From Shewanella marinintestina (GTDB taxonomy: Bacteria; Pseudomonadota; Gammaproteobacteria; Enterobacterales; Shewanellaceae), in the NCBI RefSeq assembly GCF_023283845.1, contig NZ_JAKILC010000022.1, positions 16,768 to 80,767 on the forward strand: DNA of 64,000 bases, read 5' to 3'. Of the stretch, positions 1 through 9,293 are shown one piece after another. Position 1 is the stretch's first letter. Each line of letters begins with the position of its first letter. The position numbers and the translations under genes were made by a program. The notes under the pieces were generated by a model. The model was not told the DNA's origin. It did not search any database and worked only from the letters and a program-made list of their open reading frames with translations.

Positions 1-1
1 C

Positions 2-31
2 AAAAAAGCCTGCTAAACAGCAGGCTTTTTT
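2..31 (-). terminator. Intrinsic terminator after hemG
   Basis: A 7-bp GC-rich stem (GCCTGCT/AGCAGGC, loop AAAC) is flanked by six A and six T. It can therefore work in both directions. It lies 20 bp past the hemG stop codon on the minus strand. Confidence 0.85.
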
Positions 32-50
32 GGGTCTAATTTGCGGTGCT

Positions 51-578
51 TTAGCGTTCAGAAAACGCTCGAGCAAACTCGTCGACTTTATTCCAATCGG
101 TAAATTCAAAGGTACCTGTTGTATCTGTCGGCCCTTTGGTCATCCACATAATAAAGCGGATCATTACCTTATCGAATAAGCGATATTTAGGGTAATCAAT
201 TTTGCCAGCAAACACGGCTAACTGTTGTGGTTGCCACAGCGAAAGTTCCAAAAACTTTTTCATATAAGGATTCGTTTCTGGAGTATTTTTTTCCGGTTTA
301 CGTGCAACAACATTGACGGTAAAGAATGCATTTTGTTTGGCATTGAGCACCGCATGATGACGATTAATAAACTGATATAGTTCGGGTCGGTGTTTACCAT
401 AACGAATACTTGCCGCAACCAATACCTTATCGAACTGAGCTAAGCCCAATGCTTCAGCATTTTCCAATGAGGTCAAAGTCACCTCGTTATCATGTTCTTG
501 GGTGATCTTTTTGATTTGCTCACAAATTGCTTTGGTTTGGCCATCGACAGTCGAATAAATAATGAGAGTTTTGTTCAT
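51..578 (-). CDS. hemG: Menaquinone-dependent protoporphyrinogen IX dehydrogenase HemG
   Basis: HemG oxidises protoporphyrinogen IX to protoporphyrin IX, the penultimate step of heme synthesis, and passes electrons to quinone at the inner membrane. The protein has 175 residues, close to the E. coli enzyme (181). The N-terminal flavodoxin-type FMN loop IIYSTVDGQT is at residues 6-15. The long-chain insert typical of HemG rather than plain flavodoxins is present, with a tryptophan-rich part near residue 150 (FIMWMTKGPTD). The gene is last in a minus-strand run trkH-hemG with a 142-bp gap. In E. coli hemG also follows trkH and sits next to an rRNA operon. The start is ATG and the product is assigned with high certainty. 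Confidence 0.93.
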   Translation of the reverse strand: MNKTLIIYSTVDGQTKAICEQIKKITQEHDNEVTLTSLENAEALGLAQFDKVLVAASIRYGKHRPELYQFINRHHAVLNAKQNAFFTVNVVARKPEKNTPETNPYMKKFLELSLWQPQQLAVFAGKIDYPKYRLFDKVMIRFIMWMTKGPTDTTGTFEFTDWNKVDEFARAFSER

Positions 579-720
579 TTACTTCCTACTATTTCCCGAT
601 TAATACAGGGTTATAACTAGACACAAACTATGGCCAACGGCCTGTCATATCTTGAATATACTACTCAATAATTAACGCTAGCTTAGCCTAAGCAATCGAG
701 TAACTATCTTTACACTTAAT

Positions 721-2178
721 TTAGTTTTTCCAGAAGGTCGGCGTAAACAAAATTAACAGAGTAAACACTTCTAATCGGCCAAACAGCATGGCAAACAATA
801 GCACCCACTTTTCACCATCGCCAATACTGGCGTAGTTACTCGCCACCTCACCTAAACCTGGACCTAGGTTATTCAAGCAAGCAGCTGTAGCACTAAAAGC
901 GGTAATCGCATCCATCCCTTGTGCCATCAAAATAAGCATGCACACTACAAACACTAACGCGTAAGCAGAGAAGAACCCCCATACCGCATCAATAACCCTA
1001 TCTGGCAGTGCGTTACCACTAATACGAATAGAAAACATACCACGTGGATGTACCAAGCGCTTTAACTCGCGAGAGCCTTGCAATAACAACAAAATAACTC
1101 GAATGACTTTAATACCGCCTGCTGTTGAGCCACCACTGCCGCCAATAAAACTAGAGAAAATTAGCAAGATAGGTAAGAACAGCGGCCAAGCGTGAAAACT
1201 CTCGGTACCAAAGCCGGCAGTAGTGGAAATCGATACCGCTTGGAACAGTGCATAATCAAAAGTTTCTTCTGCCGAGTCATAAATGCCTGAGCCATACAGG
1301 GTGACAAAACAGATGGCAGTTAGCACCAATTGAATCGCAATGAGCACTTTAAACTCGGCGTCCCTAAAGTAAACTCTAAGGTTAATGCCGCGGCGAGAAA
1401 ATGCCGCAAAGTGTAAGCTAAAATTCAGTGCTGCAATCAGCAGAAACACTACACAGATCAGATTGATTGTAGGGCTGTCAAAGTAGCCCATACTGGCGTC
1501 GTGAGTAGAGAAACCGCCAATGGCAATGGTTGAGAATGAGTGACAAATCGCATCAAACACATCCATCCCCGCCAACCAATAAGCAAAGGCACAAGCGACG
1601 GTTAATGCTAAATAGATATACCAAAGCGCTTTAGCGGTTTCAGCAATTCTGGGCGTCATCTTACTGTCTTTAACTGGTCCTGGCATTTCGGCACGATATA
1701 GCTGCATCCCCCCAACGCCAAGTACAGGCAAAATAGCCACTGCCAGTACAATAATTCCCATACCACCAAGCCATTGCAGCAAGTGGCGATAGAACAAAAT
1801 CGCTTTGGGTAGGCTATCGAGGCCAACAATCACCGTGGCTCCGGTGGTGGTCAGCGCAGAGAACGACTCAAAAAAACTGTCGGTTAAACTTAGTGAGGGT
1901 TGGCCAGAGAAAATAAATGGCACAGCACCAATAGAGCCGAGTACTACCCAGAACAATACCACCAGCAAGAAGCCCTCGCGGGTACGCAGATCTTTACGAT
2001 GAGCACGGTTGGGATACCAAAGGCTAAAACCCAAAATCAGGCACAATACAAACGCCTGAATAAATGCCATGCCGCCACCATCTTTATAAATAACGGCTAC
2101 CACGGCAGGTGGGAGTAAAGATAAAGAAAACAGCCCCATCAGCAGGCCTGTAATTCTTATAATTGTTCGATATTGCAT
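721..2178 (-). CDS. trkH: Trk potassium uptake system membrane subunit TrkH
   Basis: TrkH is the K+-translocating inner-membrane subunit of the Trk system and works with the cytoplasmic NAD-binding protein TrkA, which is not in this window. At 485 residues it has the usual length. It is strongly hydrophobic throughout, and the four pore-loop signatures of the Trk/Ktr/HKT superfamily can be read: TTTGATVI (about residue 110), STIAIGGFSTH (about 217), STTAGFGTESF (about 318) and NNLGPGLGEV (about 436). Each carries the selectivity-filter glycine. It lies downstream of yigZ with a 135-bp gap, in the order known from E. coli (yigZ-trkH-hemG). No defect is visible. Confidence 0.95.
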   Translation of the reverse strand: MQYRTIIRITGLLMGLFSLSLLPPAVVAVIYKDGGGMAFIQAFVLCLILGFSLWYPNRAHRKDLRTREGFLLVVLFWVVLGSIGAVPFIFSGQPSLSLTDSFFESFSALTTTGATVIVGLDSLPKAILFYRHLLQWLGGMGIIVLAVAILPVLGVGGMQLYRAEMPGPVKDSKMTPRIAETAKALWYIYLALTVACAFAYWLAGMDVFDAICHSFSTIAIGGFSTHDASMGYFDSPTINLICVVFLLIAALNFSLHFAAFSRRGINLRVYFRDAEFKVLIAIQLVLTAICFVTLYGSGIYDSAEETFDYALFQAVSISTTAGFGTESFHAWPLFLPILLIFSSFIGGSGGSTAGGIKVIRVILLLLQGSRELKRLVHPRGMFSIRISGNALPDRVIDAVWGFFSAYALVFVVCMLILMAQGMDAITAFSATAACLNNLGPGLGEVASNYASIGDGEKWVLLFAMLFGRLEVFTLLILFTPTFWKN

Positions 2179-2313
2179 TGATTCCCATCACTCGCGCTAA
2201 TGCTACAGCGCATTTTTGTACACATAATTAATGACCTTGTACCGCAGCAATTGCAATACAAAGCGCTTGTTACACTTATTACCGATAAATCAGCAAACAT
2301 AAAACTGGCTAAC

Positions 2314-2928
2314 TTACTCGGCAAATATGGCTTTCAACTGGCCTTTACTCATAGTGGCTAGATCGACGTTTAGCTGCACCTTAAACGCTTTAGGTATAGC
2401 AAATTGAATCACGATATTGTCGCTAAACTGTTTGTCGTCAATCACCACGTCATATTGGGCAAAAATATGCTCAACATCTTTGAGTTGATGATAATCACAC
2501 ACTAGAGTCGCTGGATAACGGATCTGCTTAAGTTGAGTTTGCAGCTGAGGAATCGCTTGTTTAATCCCCGAACTATAGGCTCTAACCAATCCACCCACGC
2601 CTAGTTTAGTTCCGCCAAAATAGCGGATAACAACTGCCCCAACTTCACCAATATTAGCGCCCTGTAGCGCCGCTAACATCGGCCGACCAGCACTACCTGA
2701 AGGTTCACCGTCATCACTAGAGCCCATATTGACGTTATCCGTTGGTGCACCACCAACAAAAGCGTAGCAATAATGGTTTGCTCCCGGATACTCAACCTTT
2801 AAGTTAGTAAGTACACACTTCAACTCTTCTGCAGACTGGCAGTGAAATAGAAAAGAGATAAAGCGACTATGCTTTATCTCTTCTTCAAATAATAGCTCTG
2901 CGGCAGGAATGAGATAGCTCTCGCTCAA
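2314..2928 (-). CDS. yigZ: IMPACT/YigZ family protein
   Basis: This is a member of the conserved YigZ/IMPACT family (UPF0029), whose eukaryotic relatives affect translational control; the bacterial role is not settled. Family motifs are visible: EIKHSRFIS near residue 17, SSDDGEPSGSAGRPML near residue 70 and RYFGGTKLGVGGLVRAY near residue 102. A C-terminal DUF1949-like half follows. Length is 204 residues, as in E. coli. The start codon is TTG (2926-2928) with GAGAGAA just upstream; no better ATG exists at the right place. The gene sits 55 bp after pepQ in the same orientation and is probably co-transcribed with it, as in E. coli. Confidence 0.88.
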   Translation of the reverse strand: MSESYLIPAAELLFEEEIKHSRFISFLFHCQSAEELKCVLTNLKVEYPGANHYCYAFVGGAPTDNVNMGSSDDGEPSGSAGRPMLAALQGANIGEVGAVVIRYFGGTKLGVGGLVRAYSSGIKQAIPQLQTQLKQIRYPATLVCDYHQLKDVEHIFAQYDVVIDDKQFSDNIVIQFAIPKAFKVQLNVDLATMSKGQLKAIFAE

Positions 2929-2983
2929 AATAGTTCTCTCAATCGATTATTCGCGATTATCTCAGCCAAGTTAGCGAAAAATA

Positions 2984-4306
2984 TTAGCGATTCAACCCTA
3001 AATCTCGGGTCATATTCTCAATACTCTCGCCATGAACAATCACGTTGTCTTCAATACGAATACCACCAAATGGCCTTAGGGTATCTACCGTATTCCAATT
3101 AATCTGAGACTGACGCTTATCTTGTTTTAACGGCGCTAATAGCGAGTCAATAATATAAATACCCGGCTCTATGGTCAGTACCTGATTAACATCTAACTCT
3201 CGAGTACAACGTAAAAACGGATGCGCATCAGGAGCGGCAATATGAGTGCCTTTATCATCACCAAGGAAACCGCCCATGTCGTGCACCTGAATACCTAACA
3301 TATGACCTAATCCATGGGGGAAGAACACGCTAGTTATGCCCTGTTCGACCAGCCCCTGTACATCGCCGCTGACAATATCAAAATCCAACAAGATCTGCGC
3401 TAACTTATAATGAGTTTCGACGTGCAATTGCACATAGCTCACACCTGGCTTCATCATATTGATGATCTGCAGCTGTAAATTGTCCATTGCAGTAATCAAA
3501 TCATCGAAAATATTCTTTTCAAAGGCATAGCTACGGGTGATATCAGATGCATAACCGTTAAAGTTAGCTCCGGCGTCAATTAAGAATGAACGACGCTGGG
3601 CTGGCGATTTTTGCTCGAGTGCCGTGTAATGCAAAATCGCTGCGTTTTCATTAAGCGCAACAATACTGCCGTAAGGGACTTGGTTTTCACCTTGTGATAC
3701 CGCCGATAAGTAAACTTGTAAGATCTCAAACTCACTCGCACCATTATAGAAAGCTGTTTTAGCCGCCTGATGCCCGGTCACAGCAATTGCGTTGGACTGA
3801 CGCATACAAACCAACTCATAGTCAGTCTTTGTTGCACGGTGGTAATTAAGGAAGCTTAACACTGCATCTGGATTACGCGCCTTAAAGCCCAAGACATCAG
3901 CCACATCTAAGTGCTCACCAATATAAGCCCAATTATCAATATCTTTAGGAAGATACTCGGCAACTTTATCGGCTTTGGTCAAAAACTTAATATCGACGTG
4001 CTCTGACCAATATTCAGTCGGCTCTGCAGCCACTTTATGCCAAAAATCCACAGGGCGATAAAAGATTAACACTGGCTTATCTGTGCCATTTACGATCAAC
4101 CATGAGTTAGGATTGTCGGTCACCGGTAACCAGGCTTTAAAATGTGGATTAACTTTAAAAGGGTAATCTAGATCATCTAAAAACTGTCTGTGTGCTTGGC
4201 CTGAATGAATGACTAAGCCCGACAAATTTTCGCGAGAAATAATCTCGGCGACACGACCATTTAAGACTTGAAGATGGTCATGATAGAGATGTGCTAACTG
4301 TTCCAT
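2984..4306 (-). CDS. pepQ: Xaa-Pro dipeptidase PepQ
   Basis: PepQ is a cytoplasmic metallopeptidase that cleaves dipeptides with a C-terminal proline and can also hydrolyse organophosphate triesters. The 440-residue protein has an N-terminal creatinase-like domain and a C-terminal pita-bread domain. The dinuclear metal ligands are recognisable: two Asp in LIDAGANFNGYASDITRSY, His in FFPHGLGHMLGIQVHD, Glu in TIEPGIY and Glu in GGIRIEDN. It is transcribed divergently from fadBA, the same arrangement as in Enterobacteria. The start is ATG. No truncation is seen. Confidence 0.95.
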   Translation of the reverse strand: MEQLAHLYHDHLQVLNGRVAEIISRENLSGLVIHSGQAHRQFLDDLDYPFKVNPHFKAWLPVTDNPNSWLIVNGTDKPVLIFYRPVDFWHKVAAEPTEYWSEHVDIKFLTKADKVAEYLPKDIDNWAYIGEHLDVADVLGFKARNPDAVLSFLNYHRATKTDYELVCMRQSNAIAVTGHQAAKTAFYNGASEFEILQVYLSAVSQGENQVPYGSIVALNENAAILHYTALEQKSPAQRRSFLIDAGANFNGYASDITRSYAFEKNIFDDLITAMDNLQLQIINMMKPGVSYVQLHVETHYKLAQILLDFDIVSGDVQGLVEQGITSVFFPHGLGHMLGIQVHDMGGFLGDDKGTHIAAPDAHPFLRCTRELDVNQVLTIEPGIYIIDSLLAPLKQDKRQSQINWNTVDTLRPFGGIRIEDNVIVHGESIENMTRDLGLNR

Positions 4307-4506
4307 GAGGGTTACCCTATTGTTATTATTTAGCCAAATTTTCGACGACGGCTCAGTCTAACACATCGTTAATTAAAATTTTTCTTCAAACACATTATTC
4401 GCATTTACAGGCAAGTTACTAACCATAAACTTAAAATCAAAAAACCTGCAAAAAATCAATAAAACCATGAATATTAAAAGTTATTATTTATACACACCAA
4501 AAAACC

Positions 4507-4518
4507 AAACGATCGTTT
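4507..4518. promoter_or_regulatory. PsrA-like operator in the pepQ-fadB intergenic region
   Basis: The 12-bp perfect palindrome AAACGATCGTTT sits 153 bp before the fadB start. It fits the published PsrA box form, G/C-AAAC(N2-4)GTTT-G/C, except at the last base. PsrA is a TetR-family repressor of fatty-acid oxidation genes in Shewanella and Pseudomonas. The match is seen directly; regulation is inferred. The rest of the 364-bp gap (4307-4670) is AT-rich promoter DNA with no gene. Confidence 0.5.
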
Positions 4519-4670
4519 AAATTGGGTGTTGTAATTTTTTGTGATTAGTCGCACACTGGATGGCAACTGGTCAAATGATGGCCGAGGCTGCTGTGACAAA
4601 GAAAGTTACATTCAGATAATAAAATCATTAACGATCTGAATAGTGAACTTAAGCTATAAGGAAGCAAGCA

Positions 4671-6824
4671 ATGATCTACCAAAGCCCTACAATTGAGGTT
4701 GAGTTACTCGAAGATAATATCGCCCACCTATGCTTTAAAGCACAAGGTTCAGTGAACAAGTTAGACAGAGCAACCATCGATTCGTTAAATGCTGCACTCG
4801 ACAGCATCAAACAAGATTCTAGTATCAAGGGTCTTATGCTGAGCTCAGCTAAAGATGCCTTTATCGTTGGCGCTGACATCACTGAGTTTCTGGGACTGTT
4901 CACTGAAGAAGACACAGTACTGCACTCATGGCTTGAACAAGCTAACGATGTTTTCAATAAGCTAGAAGACTTACCTTTTCCCACGATTTCAGCAATTAAT
5001 GGCTTTGCATTAGGTGGTGGTTGTGAAACCATCCTAGCAACAGACTTCCGTATCGCAGACACAACAGCTCGCATCGGTCTACCTGAAACTAAATTAGGTA
5101 TTATCCCAGGCTTTGGTGGCACAGTACGTTTACCACGTGTTATCGGTGCCGACAACGCACTTGAATGGATCACCTCAGGTAAAGATCAACGCCCAGAAGC
5201 AGCACTAAAAGTTGGCGCTATTGACGCCGTTGTCGCTCCAGAGCAATTAAAACCAGCAGCATTAAAAATGCTTAAAGATGCCCTAGCAGAAAAGCTAGAT
5301 TGGCAATCTCGCCGCGCTAAGAAACAAGCGCCGCTAACCCTACCTAAGCTTGAAGCCATGATGTCTTTTGCTACAGCTAAAGGCATGGTATTTAAAATTG
5401 CCGGTAAACATTACCCTGCACCAATGGCTGTAATTAGTGTTGTCGAGCAAGCAGCACAAAGTAGCCGAGCAGAAGCCTTACAAATTGAACATCAAGCGTT
5501 TGTAAAGCTAGCCAAAACCGAAGTTGCGCAAGCACTGATTGGTATCTTCTTAAACGATCAACTCGTTAAAGGTAAAGCTAAGAAAGCTGGCAAACTCGCT
5601 AAGAAAGTCGACTCTGCAGCTGTACTTGGCGCCGGTATCATGGGTGGCGGTATCGCTTACCAAAGTGCCAGCAAAGGCACACCTATCGTGATGAAAGATA
5701 TCGCCCAACCGGCACTCGATTTAGGCTTAGGTGAAGCAGCAAAACTGCTTACTGCACAAGTGAAGCGCGGCCGTTCAACGCCAGCAAAGATGGCAGCAGT
5801 ACTGAATAACATCACTCCGGCACTCGACTATGCTCCAGTAAAAGATGCTGACGTGGTGGTTGAAGCCGTTGTTGAGCATCCAAAAGTAAAATCAATGGTA
5901 CTGGCTGAAGTTGAACAACATGTTAGCGAAGATGCCATCATCACCTCTAACACCTCAACGATTTCAATCAACCTATTAGCTAAGAGCCTCAAAAAGCCTG
6001 AGCGCTTCTGTGGTATGCACTTCTTTAACCCAGTGCACAAAATGCCATTAGTCGAAGTCATTCGTGGTGAAAACAGCTCAGACGAAACCGTTGCTTCCGT
6101 TGTAGCCTATGCCAGCAAGATGGGTAAAACCCCTATCGTGGTAAATGACTGCCCAGGTTTCTTTGTTAACCGCGTACTCTTCCCTTACTTTGCAGGCTTT
6201 AGTGGCTTGCTTGCCGATGGCGCCGATTTCGCCGCTATTGATAAAGTGATGGAGAAGCAGTTTGGTTGGCCAATGGGCCCAGCTTACTTACTTGACGTTG
6301 TTGGCCTAGATACTGGTCATCACGCACAAGCGGTAATGGCTGAAGGATTCCCAGACCGTATGGGTAAATCAGGTAAAGATGCTATTGATGTGATGTTTGA
6401 AGCTGAGCGCTTTGGCCAAAAGAACAGTAAAGGTTTCTACCAATACTCGGTTGACCGCCGCGGTAAGCCAAAGAAAGATTTAGACCCAACCAGCTATGAA
6501 TTACTACAAGCTGAGTTTGGTGAACAAAAAGCATTTGAATCAGATGAGATCATCGCTCGCACTATGATCCCTATGATTATCGAAACAGTGCGCTGTCTTG
6601 AAGAAGGAATTATCGCTTCGCCTGCTGAAGCGGATATGGGTCTAGTTTACGGTCTTGGTTTCCCACCATTTAGAGGCGGTGTCTTCCGTTACCTAGATAC
6701 TATGGGTGTAGCTAACTTTGTCGCTCTAGCAGACAAATACGCTCACTTAGGTGGTCTATACCAAGTAACCGATACTATGCGCGAACTTGCCGCCAATAAT
6801 GGCAGTTACTACCAGCAGGCTTAA
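4671..6824 (+). CDS. fadB: Fatty acid oxidation complex alpha subunit FadB
   Basis: FadB is the multifunctional subunit of the aerobic beta-oxidation complex: enoyl-CoA hydratase and isomerase at the N-terminus, L-3-hydroxyacyl-CoA dehydrogenase in the middle and C-terminus. Length is 717 residues (E. coli 729). The crotonase part shows the GADITEF oxyanion region near residue 66, GFALGGGCET near 110 and ETKLGIIPGFGGT near 138, with both catalytic glutamates. The Rossmann motif LGAGIMGGGIAY is near residue 317. The dehydrogenase motif MHFFNPVHKMPLVEVIRG carries the catalytic His near 445. The ribosome binding site is AAGGAAGC, 9 bp before ATG. It forms an operon with fadA, 18 bp downstream. 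Confidence 0.97.
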   Translation: MIYQSPTIEVELLEDNIAHLCFKAQGSVNKLDRATIDSLNAALDSIKQDSSIKGLMLSSAKDAFIVGADITEFLGLFTEEDTVLHSWLEQANDVFNKLEDLPFPTISAINGFALGGGCETILATDFRIADTTARIGLPETKLGIIPGFGGTVRLPRVIGADNALEWITSGKDQRPEAALKVGAIDAVVAPEQLKPAALKMLKDALAEKLDWQSRRAKKQAPLTLPKLEAMMSFATAKGMVFKIAGKHYPAPMAVISVVEQAAQSSRAEALQIEHQAFVKLAKTEVAQALIGIFLNDQLVKGKAKKAGKLAKKVDSAAVLGAGIMGGGIAYQSASKGTPIVMKDIAQPALDLGLGEAAKLLTAQVKRGRSTPAKMAAVLNNITPALDYAPVKDADVVVEAVVEHPKVKSMVLAEVEQHVSEDAIITSNTSTISINLLAKSLKKPERFCGMHFFNPVHKMPLVEVIRGENSSDETVASVVAYASKMGKTPIVVNDCPGFFVNRVLFPYFAGFSGLLADGADFAAIDKVMEKQFGWPMGPAYLLDVVGLDTGHHAQAVMAEGFPDRMGKSGKDAIDVMFEAERFGQKNSKGFYQYSVDRRGKPKKDLDPTSYELLQAEFGEQKAFESDEIIARTMIPMIIETVRCLEEGIIASPAEADMGLVYGLGFPPFRGGVFRYLDTMGVANFVALADKYAHLGGLYQVTDTMRELAANNGSYYQQA

Positions 6825-6842
6825 GCAGGAAGGATTAGAACA

Positions 6843-8006
6843 ATGAAAAATGCCGTTATCGTAGATTGTATCCGTACGCCAATGGGCCGCTCAAAGGCTG
6901 GTGTATTTAGAAATGTACGTGCAGAAACTTTATCTGCAGAATTGATGAAAGCGCTACTTGAGCGCAACCCAAAGCTTGATCCAAACACTATTGAAGATGT
7001 GATGTGGGGTTGTGTACAGCAAACCCTTGAGCAAGGCTTTAATATTGCCCGTAACGCGGCTTTGCTAGCTGGTATTCCTAAGCAAGTTGGCGCAGTTACT
7101 GTTAACCGTTTATGTGGCTCATCTATGGATGCTCTCCACCAAGCGGCTCGTGCGATTATGACAGGCCAAGGCGATACCTTTATCGTTGGTGGTGTTGAGC
7201 ATATGGGTCATGTACCAATGAACCATGGCGTCGACTTCCACCCAGGTCTTGCTAACAATGTTGCTAAAGCCTCAGGCATGATGGGTCTAACCGCAGAAAT
7301 GCTCGGCAAGATGCACGGCATTACTCGTGAACAACAAGATGCCTTTGCAGTACGTTCACATCAACGTGCTCATGCAGCCACAGTGGAAGGCCGTTTCGCC
7401 AATGAAATAGTAGCGATTGAAGGTCATGATGCCGACGGTGCCTTGATTAAAGTTGAGCACGATGAAGTGATCCGCCCAGAAACATCAATGGAATCTCTTT
7501 CAGGTCTACGCCCCGCTTTTGACCCAGCTAACGGTACTGTTACCGCGGGTACCTCTTCTGCATTATCAGATGGCGCTTCAGCCATGCTCGTGATGGAAGA
7601 AGAGAAAGCAAAAGCATTAGGCTTACCTATTCGCGCTCGTATTCGCTCAATGGCGATAGCCGGTTGTGATGCAGCGATTATGGGTTACGGGCCTGTACCT
7701 GCCACTCAAAAAGCACTTAAGCGTGCAGGTCTAACCGTTGATGACTTAGACGTTATCGAGCTTAACGAAGCCTTTGCCGCACAGTCTCTACCTTGTGTAA
7801 AAGATTTAGGTTTGATGGATGTGGTTGATGACAAGATTAACCTTAATGGCGGCGCGATTGCACTCGGTCATCCACTCGGTTGTTCAGGTACGCGCATCTC
7901 AACGACGCTAATCAATCTTATGGAAGCTAAAGATGCTAAGTATGGTCTAGCGACCATGTGTATTGGTCTAGGCCAAGGCATCGCGACTATCTTCGAGCGC
8001 CCGTAA
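6843..8006 (+). CDS. fadA: 3-ketoacyl-CoA thiolase FadA
   Basis: FadA is the thiolase beta subunit of the fatty acid oxidation complex and cleaves 3-ketoacyl-CoA to acetyl-CoA plus a shortened acyl-CoA. Its 387 residues equal the E. coli length. The nucleophilic cysteine is in NRLCGSSMDALHQAAR near residue 91. The catalytic His is in GGAIALGHPLGCSGTR near 343, and the second catalytic Cys is in MCIGLGQG near 373. An AGGAAGGA ribosome binding site precedes the ATG. Translation probably follows fadB on one mRNA that ends at the terminator at 8026-8053. Confidence 0.97.
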   Translation: MKNAVIVDCIRTPMGRSKAGVFRNVRAETLSAELMKALLERNPKLDPNTIEDVMWGCVQQTLEQGFNIARNAALLAGIPKQVGAVTVNRLCGSSMDALHQAARAIMTGQGDTFIVGGVEHMGHVPMNHGVDFHPGLANNVAKASGMMGLTAEMLGKMHGITREQQDAFAVRSHQRAHAATVEGRFANEIVAIEGHDADGALIKVEHDEVIRPETSMESLSGLRPAFDPANGTVTAGTSSALSDGASAMLVMEEEKAKALGLPIRARIRSMAIAGCDAAIMGYGPVPATQKALKRAGLTVDDLDVIELNEAFAAQSLPCVKDLGLMDVVDDKINLNGGAIALGHPLGCSGTRISTTLINLMEAKDAKYGLATMCIGLGQGIATIFERP

Positions 8007-8025
8007 AGCTTCAGCTCAAATAGAT

Positions 8026-8053
8026 AAAAAGCCAGCGTAAGCTGGCTTTTTTT
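8026..8053 (+). terminator. Intrinsic terminator of fadBA
   Basis: The 6-bp stem GCCAGC/GCTGGC with loop GTAA is followed by seven T, 24 bp after the fadA stop. Confidence 0.88.
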
Positions 8054-8175
8054 GTTTTCGATTCAAGCCGTTTACCTCAAACGAGAAATCATAAGTCACT
8101 CAAAGTCCAAACCGGCTAGCCTATTTCCAACAACTGCATTAACCTGAAGTCATCTGTTCTCCATTAGGATGCGCG

Positions 8176-8637
8176 ATGAAATTAGTATTGCTTGCCGACA
8201 ATGACTCAGCCATACCTCAAATAGCTAAATGGTATAACGATGAATGGGGCTCTATTGGTGAAGGTCGTAGCACTCAAGAGCTGCAACTTAAGCTCAAAGC
8301 TTACCTTAACCACGACAAGCTTCCTTTAATTATCTTAGCCCAAGATGGTGATGAACTACTCGGTGCAGCTCAACTTCGTTTCCATGAAATGGATACCTAC
8401 CCCGAGAGAGAGCATTGGCTTGGTGGAGTTTATGTTGCCTCCCAGCATAGAGGTAAAGGCATAGCCAATAACTTAGTAAGCGCTATTATAGATAAGGCCA
8501 AGGAGCTCGGAGTAAACAGTATTAACTTACAAACCCAAGATTCTACTGGCGGTCTATATACCCGCCTCGGCTGGCAACCTGTAGAACAGGTCACTTATCA
8601 CGGTATTGAAGTGCAAGTTATGGAAAAATTACTTTAA
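8176..8637 (+). CDS. GNAT family N-acetyltransferase
   Basis: This is a 153-residue acetyl-CoA-dependent acyltransferase of the GNAT fold. Motif A, the pyrophosphate-binding loop, reads VASQHRGKGI at about residues 87-96, which fits the Q/R-x-x-G-x-G/A rule. The strand before it (WLGGVYV) and a terminal YTRLGW-type motif B region (YTRLGWQPV) complete the fold. The substrate cannot be told from sequence. The gene stands alone after the fadBA terminator, starts with ATG after TTAGGATG, and lies 41 bp ahead of ybaK. The two may share a transcript, but no functional link is evident. Confidence 0.85.
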   Translation: MKLVLLADNDSAIPQIAKWYNDEWGSIGEGRSTQELQLKLKAYLNHDKLPLIILAQDGDELLGAAQLRFHEMDTYPEREHWLGGVYVASQHRGKGIANNLVSAIIDKAKELGVNSINLQTQDSTGGLYTRLGWQPVEQVTYHGIEVQVMEKLL

Positions 8638-8678
8638 CTAGCACCAATAATGCCTGCACCACATATATAGGTAACACA

Positions 8679-9149
8679 ATGACTCCCGCTATCGACCTGC
8701 TCATTAAACACAAGATTGCTCATCAAGTTCATGAATATCAGCATGATCCATCTTGCCAAGCATACGGCTTAGAAGCCGCAGAGAAAATTGGGGTGGCACC
8801 TGAGTTGGTATTTAAAACCTTAGTAGTGAAACTTGATGGTAAGCAACTCGCGGTCGCGATTATTCCTGTAGCCGAAAAGCTCAGTATGAAATTGATAGCA
8901 AAGGCAGTCAAAGCCAAAAAAGCAGTAATGGCCGAAGCAATGGAAGTGCAGCGTAGCTCTGGTTATGTGCTTGGCGGTGTCAGTCCATTAGGACAAAAAA
9001 GACTGTTAATAACTGTTATTGATCAGTCTGCTGCTACTCTTGAAAAAATGTTCGTCAGCGGCGGACGCCGCGGGCTCGATATTGAACTTGCACCCGATGA
9101 TATAAAGTTATTACTAAAAGCCCAGTTTGCTCCAATCACCGCAGAGTAA
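8679..9149 (+). CDS. ybaK: Cys-tRNA(Pro)/Cys-tRNA(Cys) deacylase YbaK
   Basis: YbaK edits tRNA(Pro) that has been mischarged with cysteine by prolyl-tRNA synthetase. The 156-residue protein has the YbaK/INS fold, with the family lysine in FKTLVV (K46) and the family signatures SSGYVLGGVSPLG near 93 and GRRGLDIEL near 128, the latter forming the substrate pocket. Length matches the E. coli protein (159). The start is ATG after AGGTAACACA. It is followed by the parS palindrome at 9161-9190 rather than by a conventional terminator. Confidence 0.93.
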   Translation: MTPAIDLLIKHKIAHQVHEYQHDPSCQAYGLEAAEKIGVAPELVFKTLVVKLDGKQLAVAIIPVAEKLSMKLIAKAVKAKKAVMAEAMEVQRSSGYVLGGVSPLGQKRLLITVIDQSAATLEKMFVSGGRRGLDIELAPDDIKLLLKAQFAPITAE

Positions 9150-9160
9150 CAGTCTATTAA

Positions 9161-9190
9161 TTTACAGTGTTCCACGTGGAACACTGTAAA
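9161..9190. promoter_or_regulatory. parS: parS centromere site 1 (inside a 30-bp palindrome)
   Basis: The 16-mer TGTTCCACGTGGAACA at 9168-9183 is a perfect palindromic parS, the ParB-binding site known from Pseudomonas and Bacillus. The symmetry continues for seven more bases on each side (TTTACAG and CTGTAAA), giving a 30-bp perfect inverted repeat between ybaK and tusA. parB is at 37531. Confidence 0.9.
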
Positions 9191-9293
9191 TAAGCAAATG
9201 TTCCAAGCTCACAAATTAAAGCGACAAACTTGGATAAACCCGGTTGCTGGAGTAATATTAGCCACTTCTGTTTAATCGTTCAGCTGAGGAAAT

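Noticed and set aside
4676..5173. Open frame of 165 codons on the minus strand opposite fadB
   Set aside because: It lies wholly inside a well-conserved fadB. Its composition (Ser/Leu-rich) is that of an antisense shadow, with no ribosome binding site.
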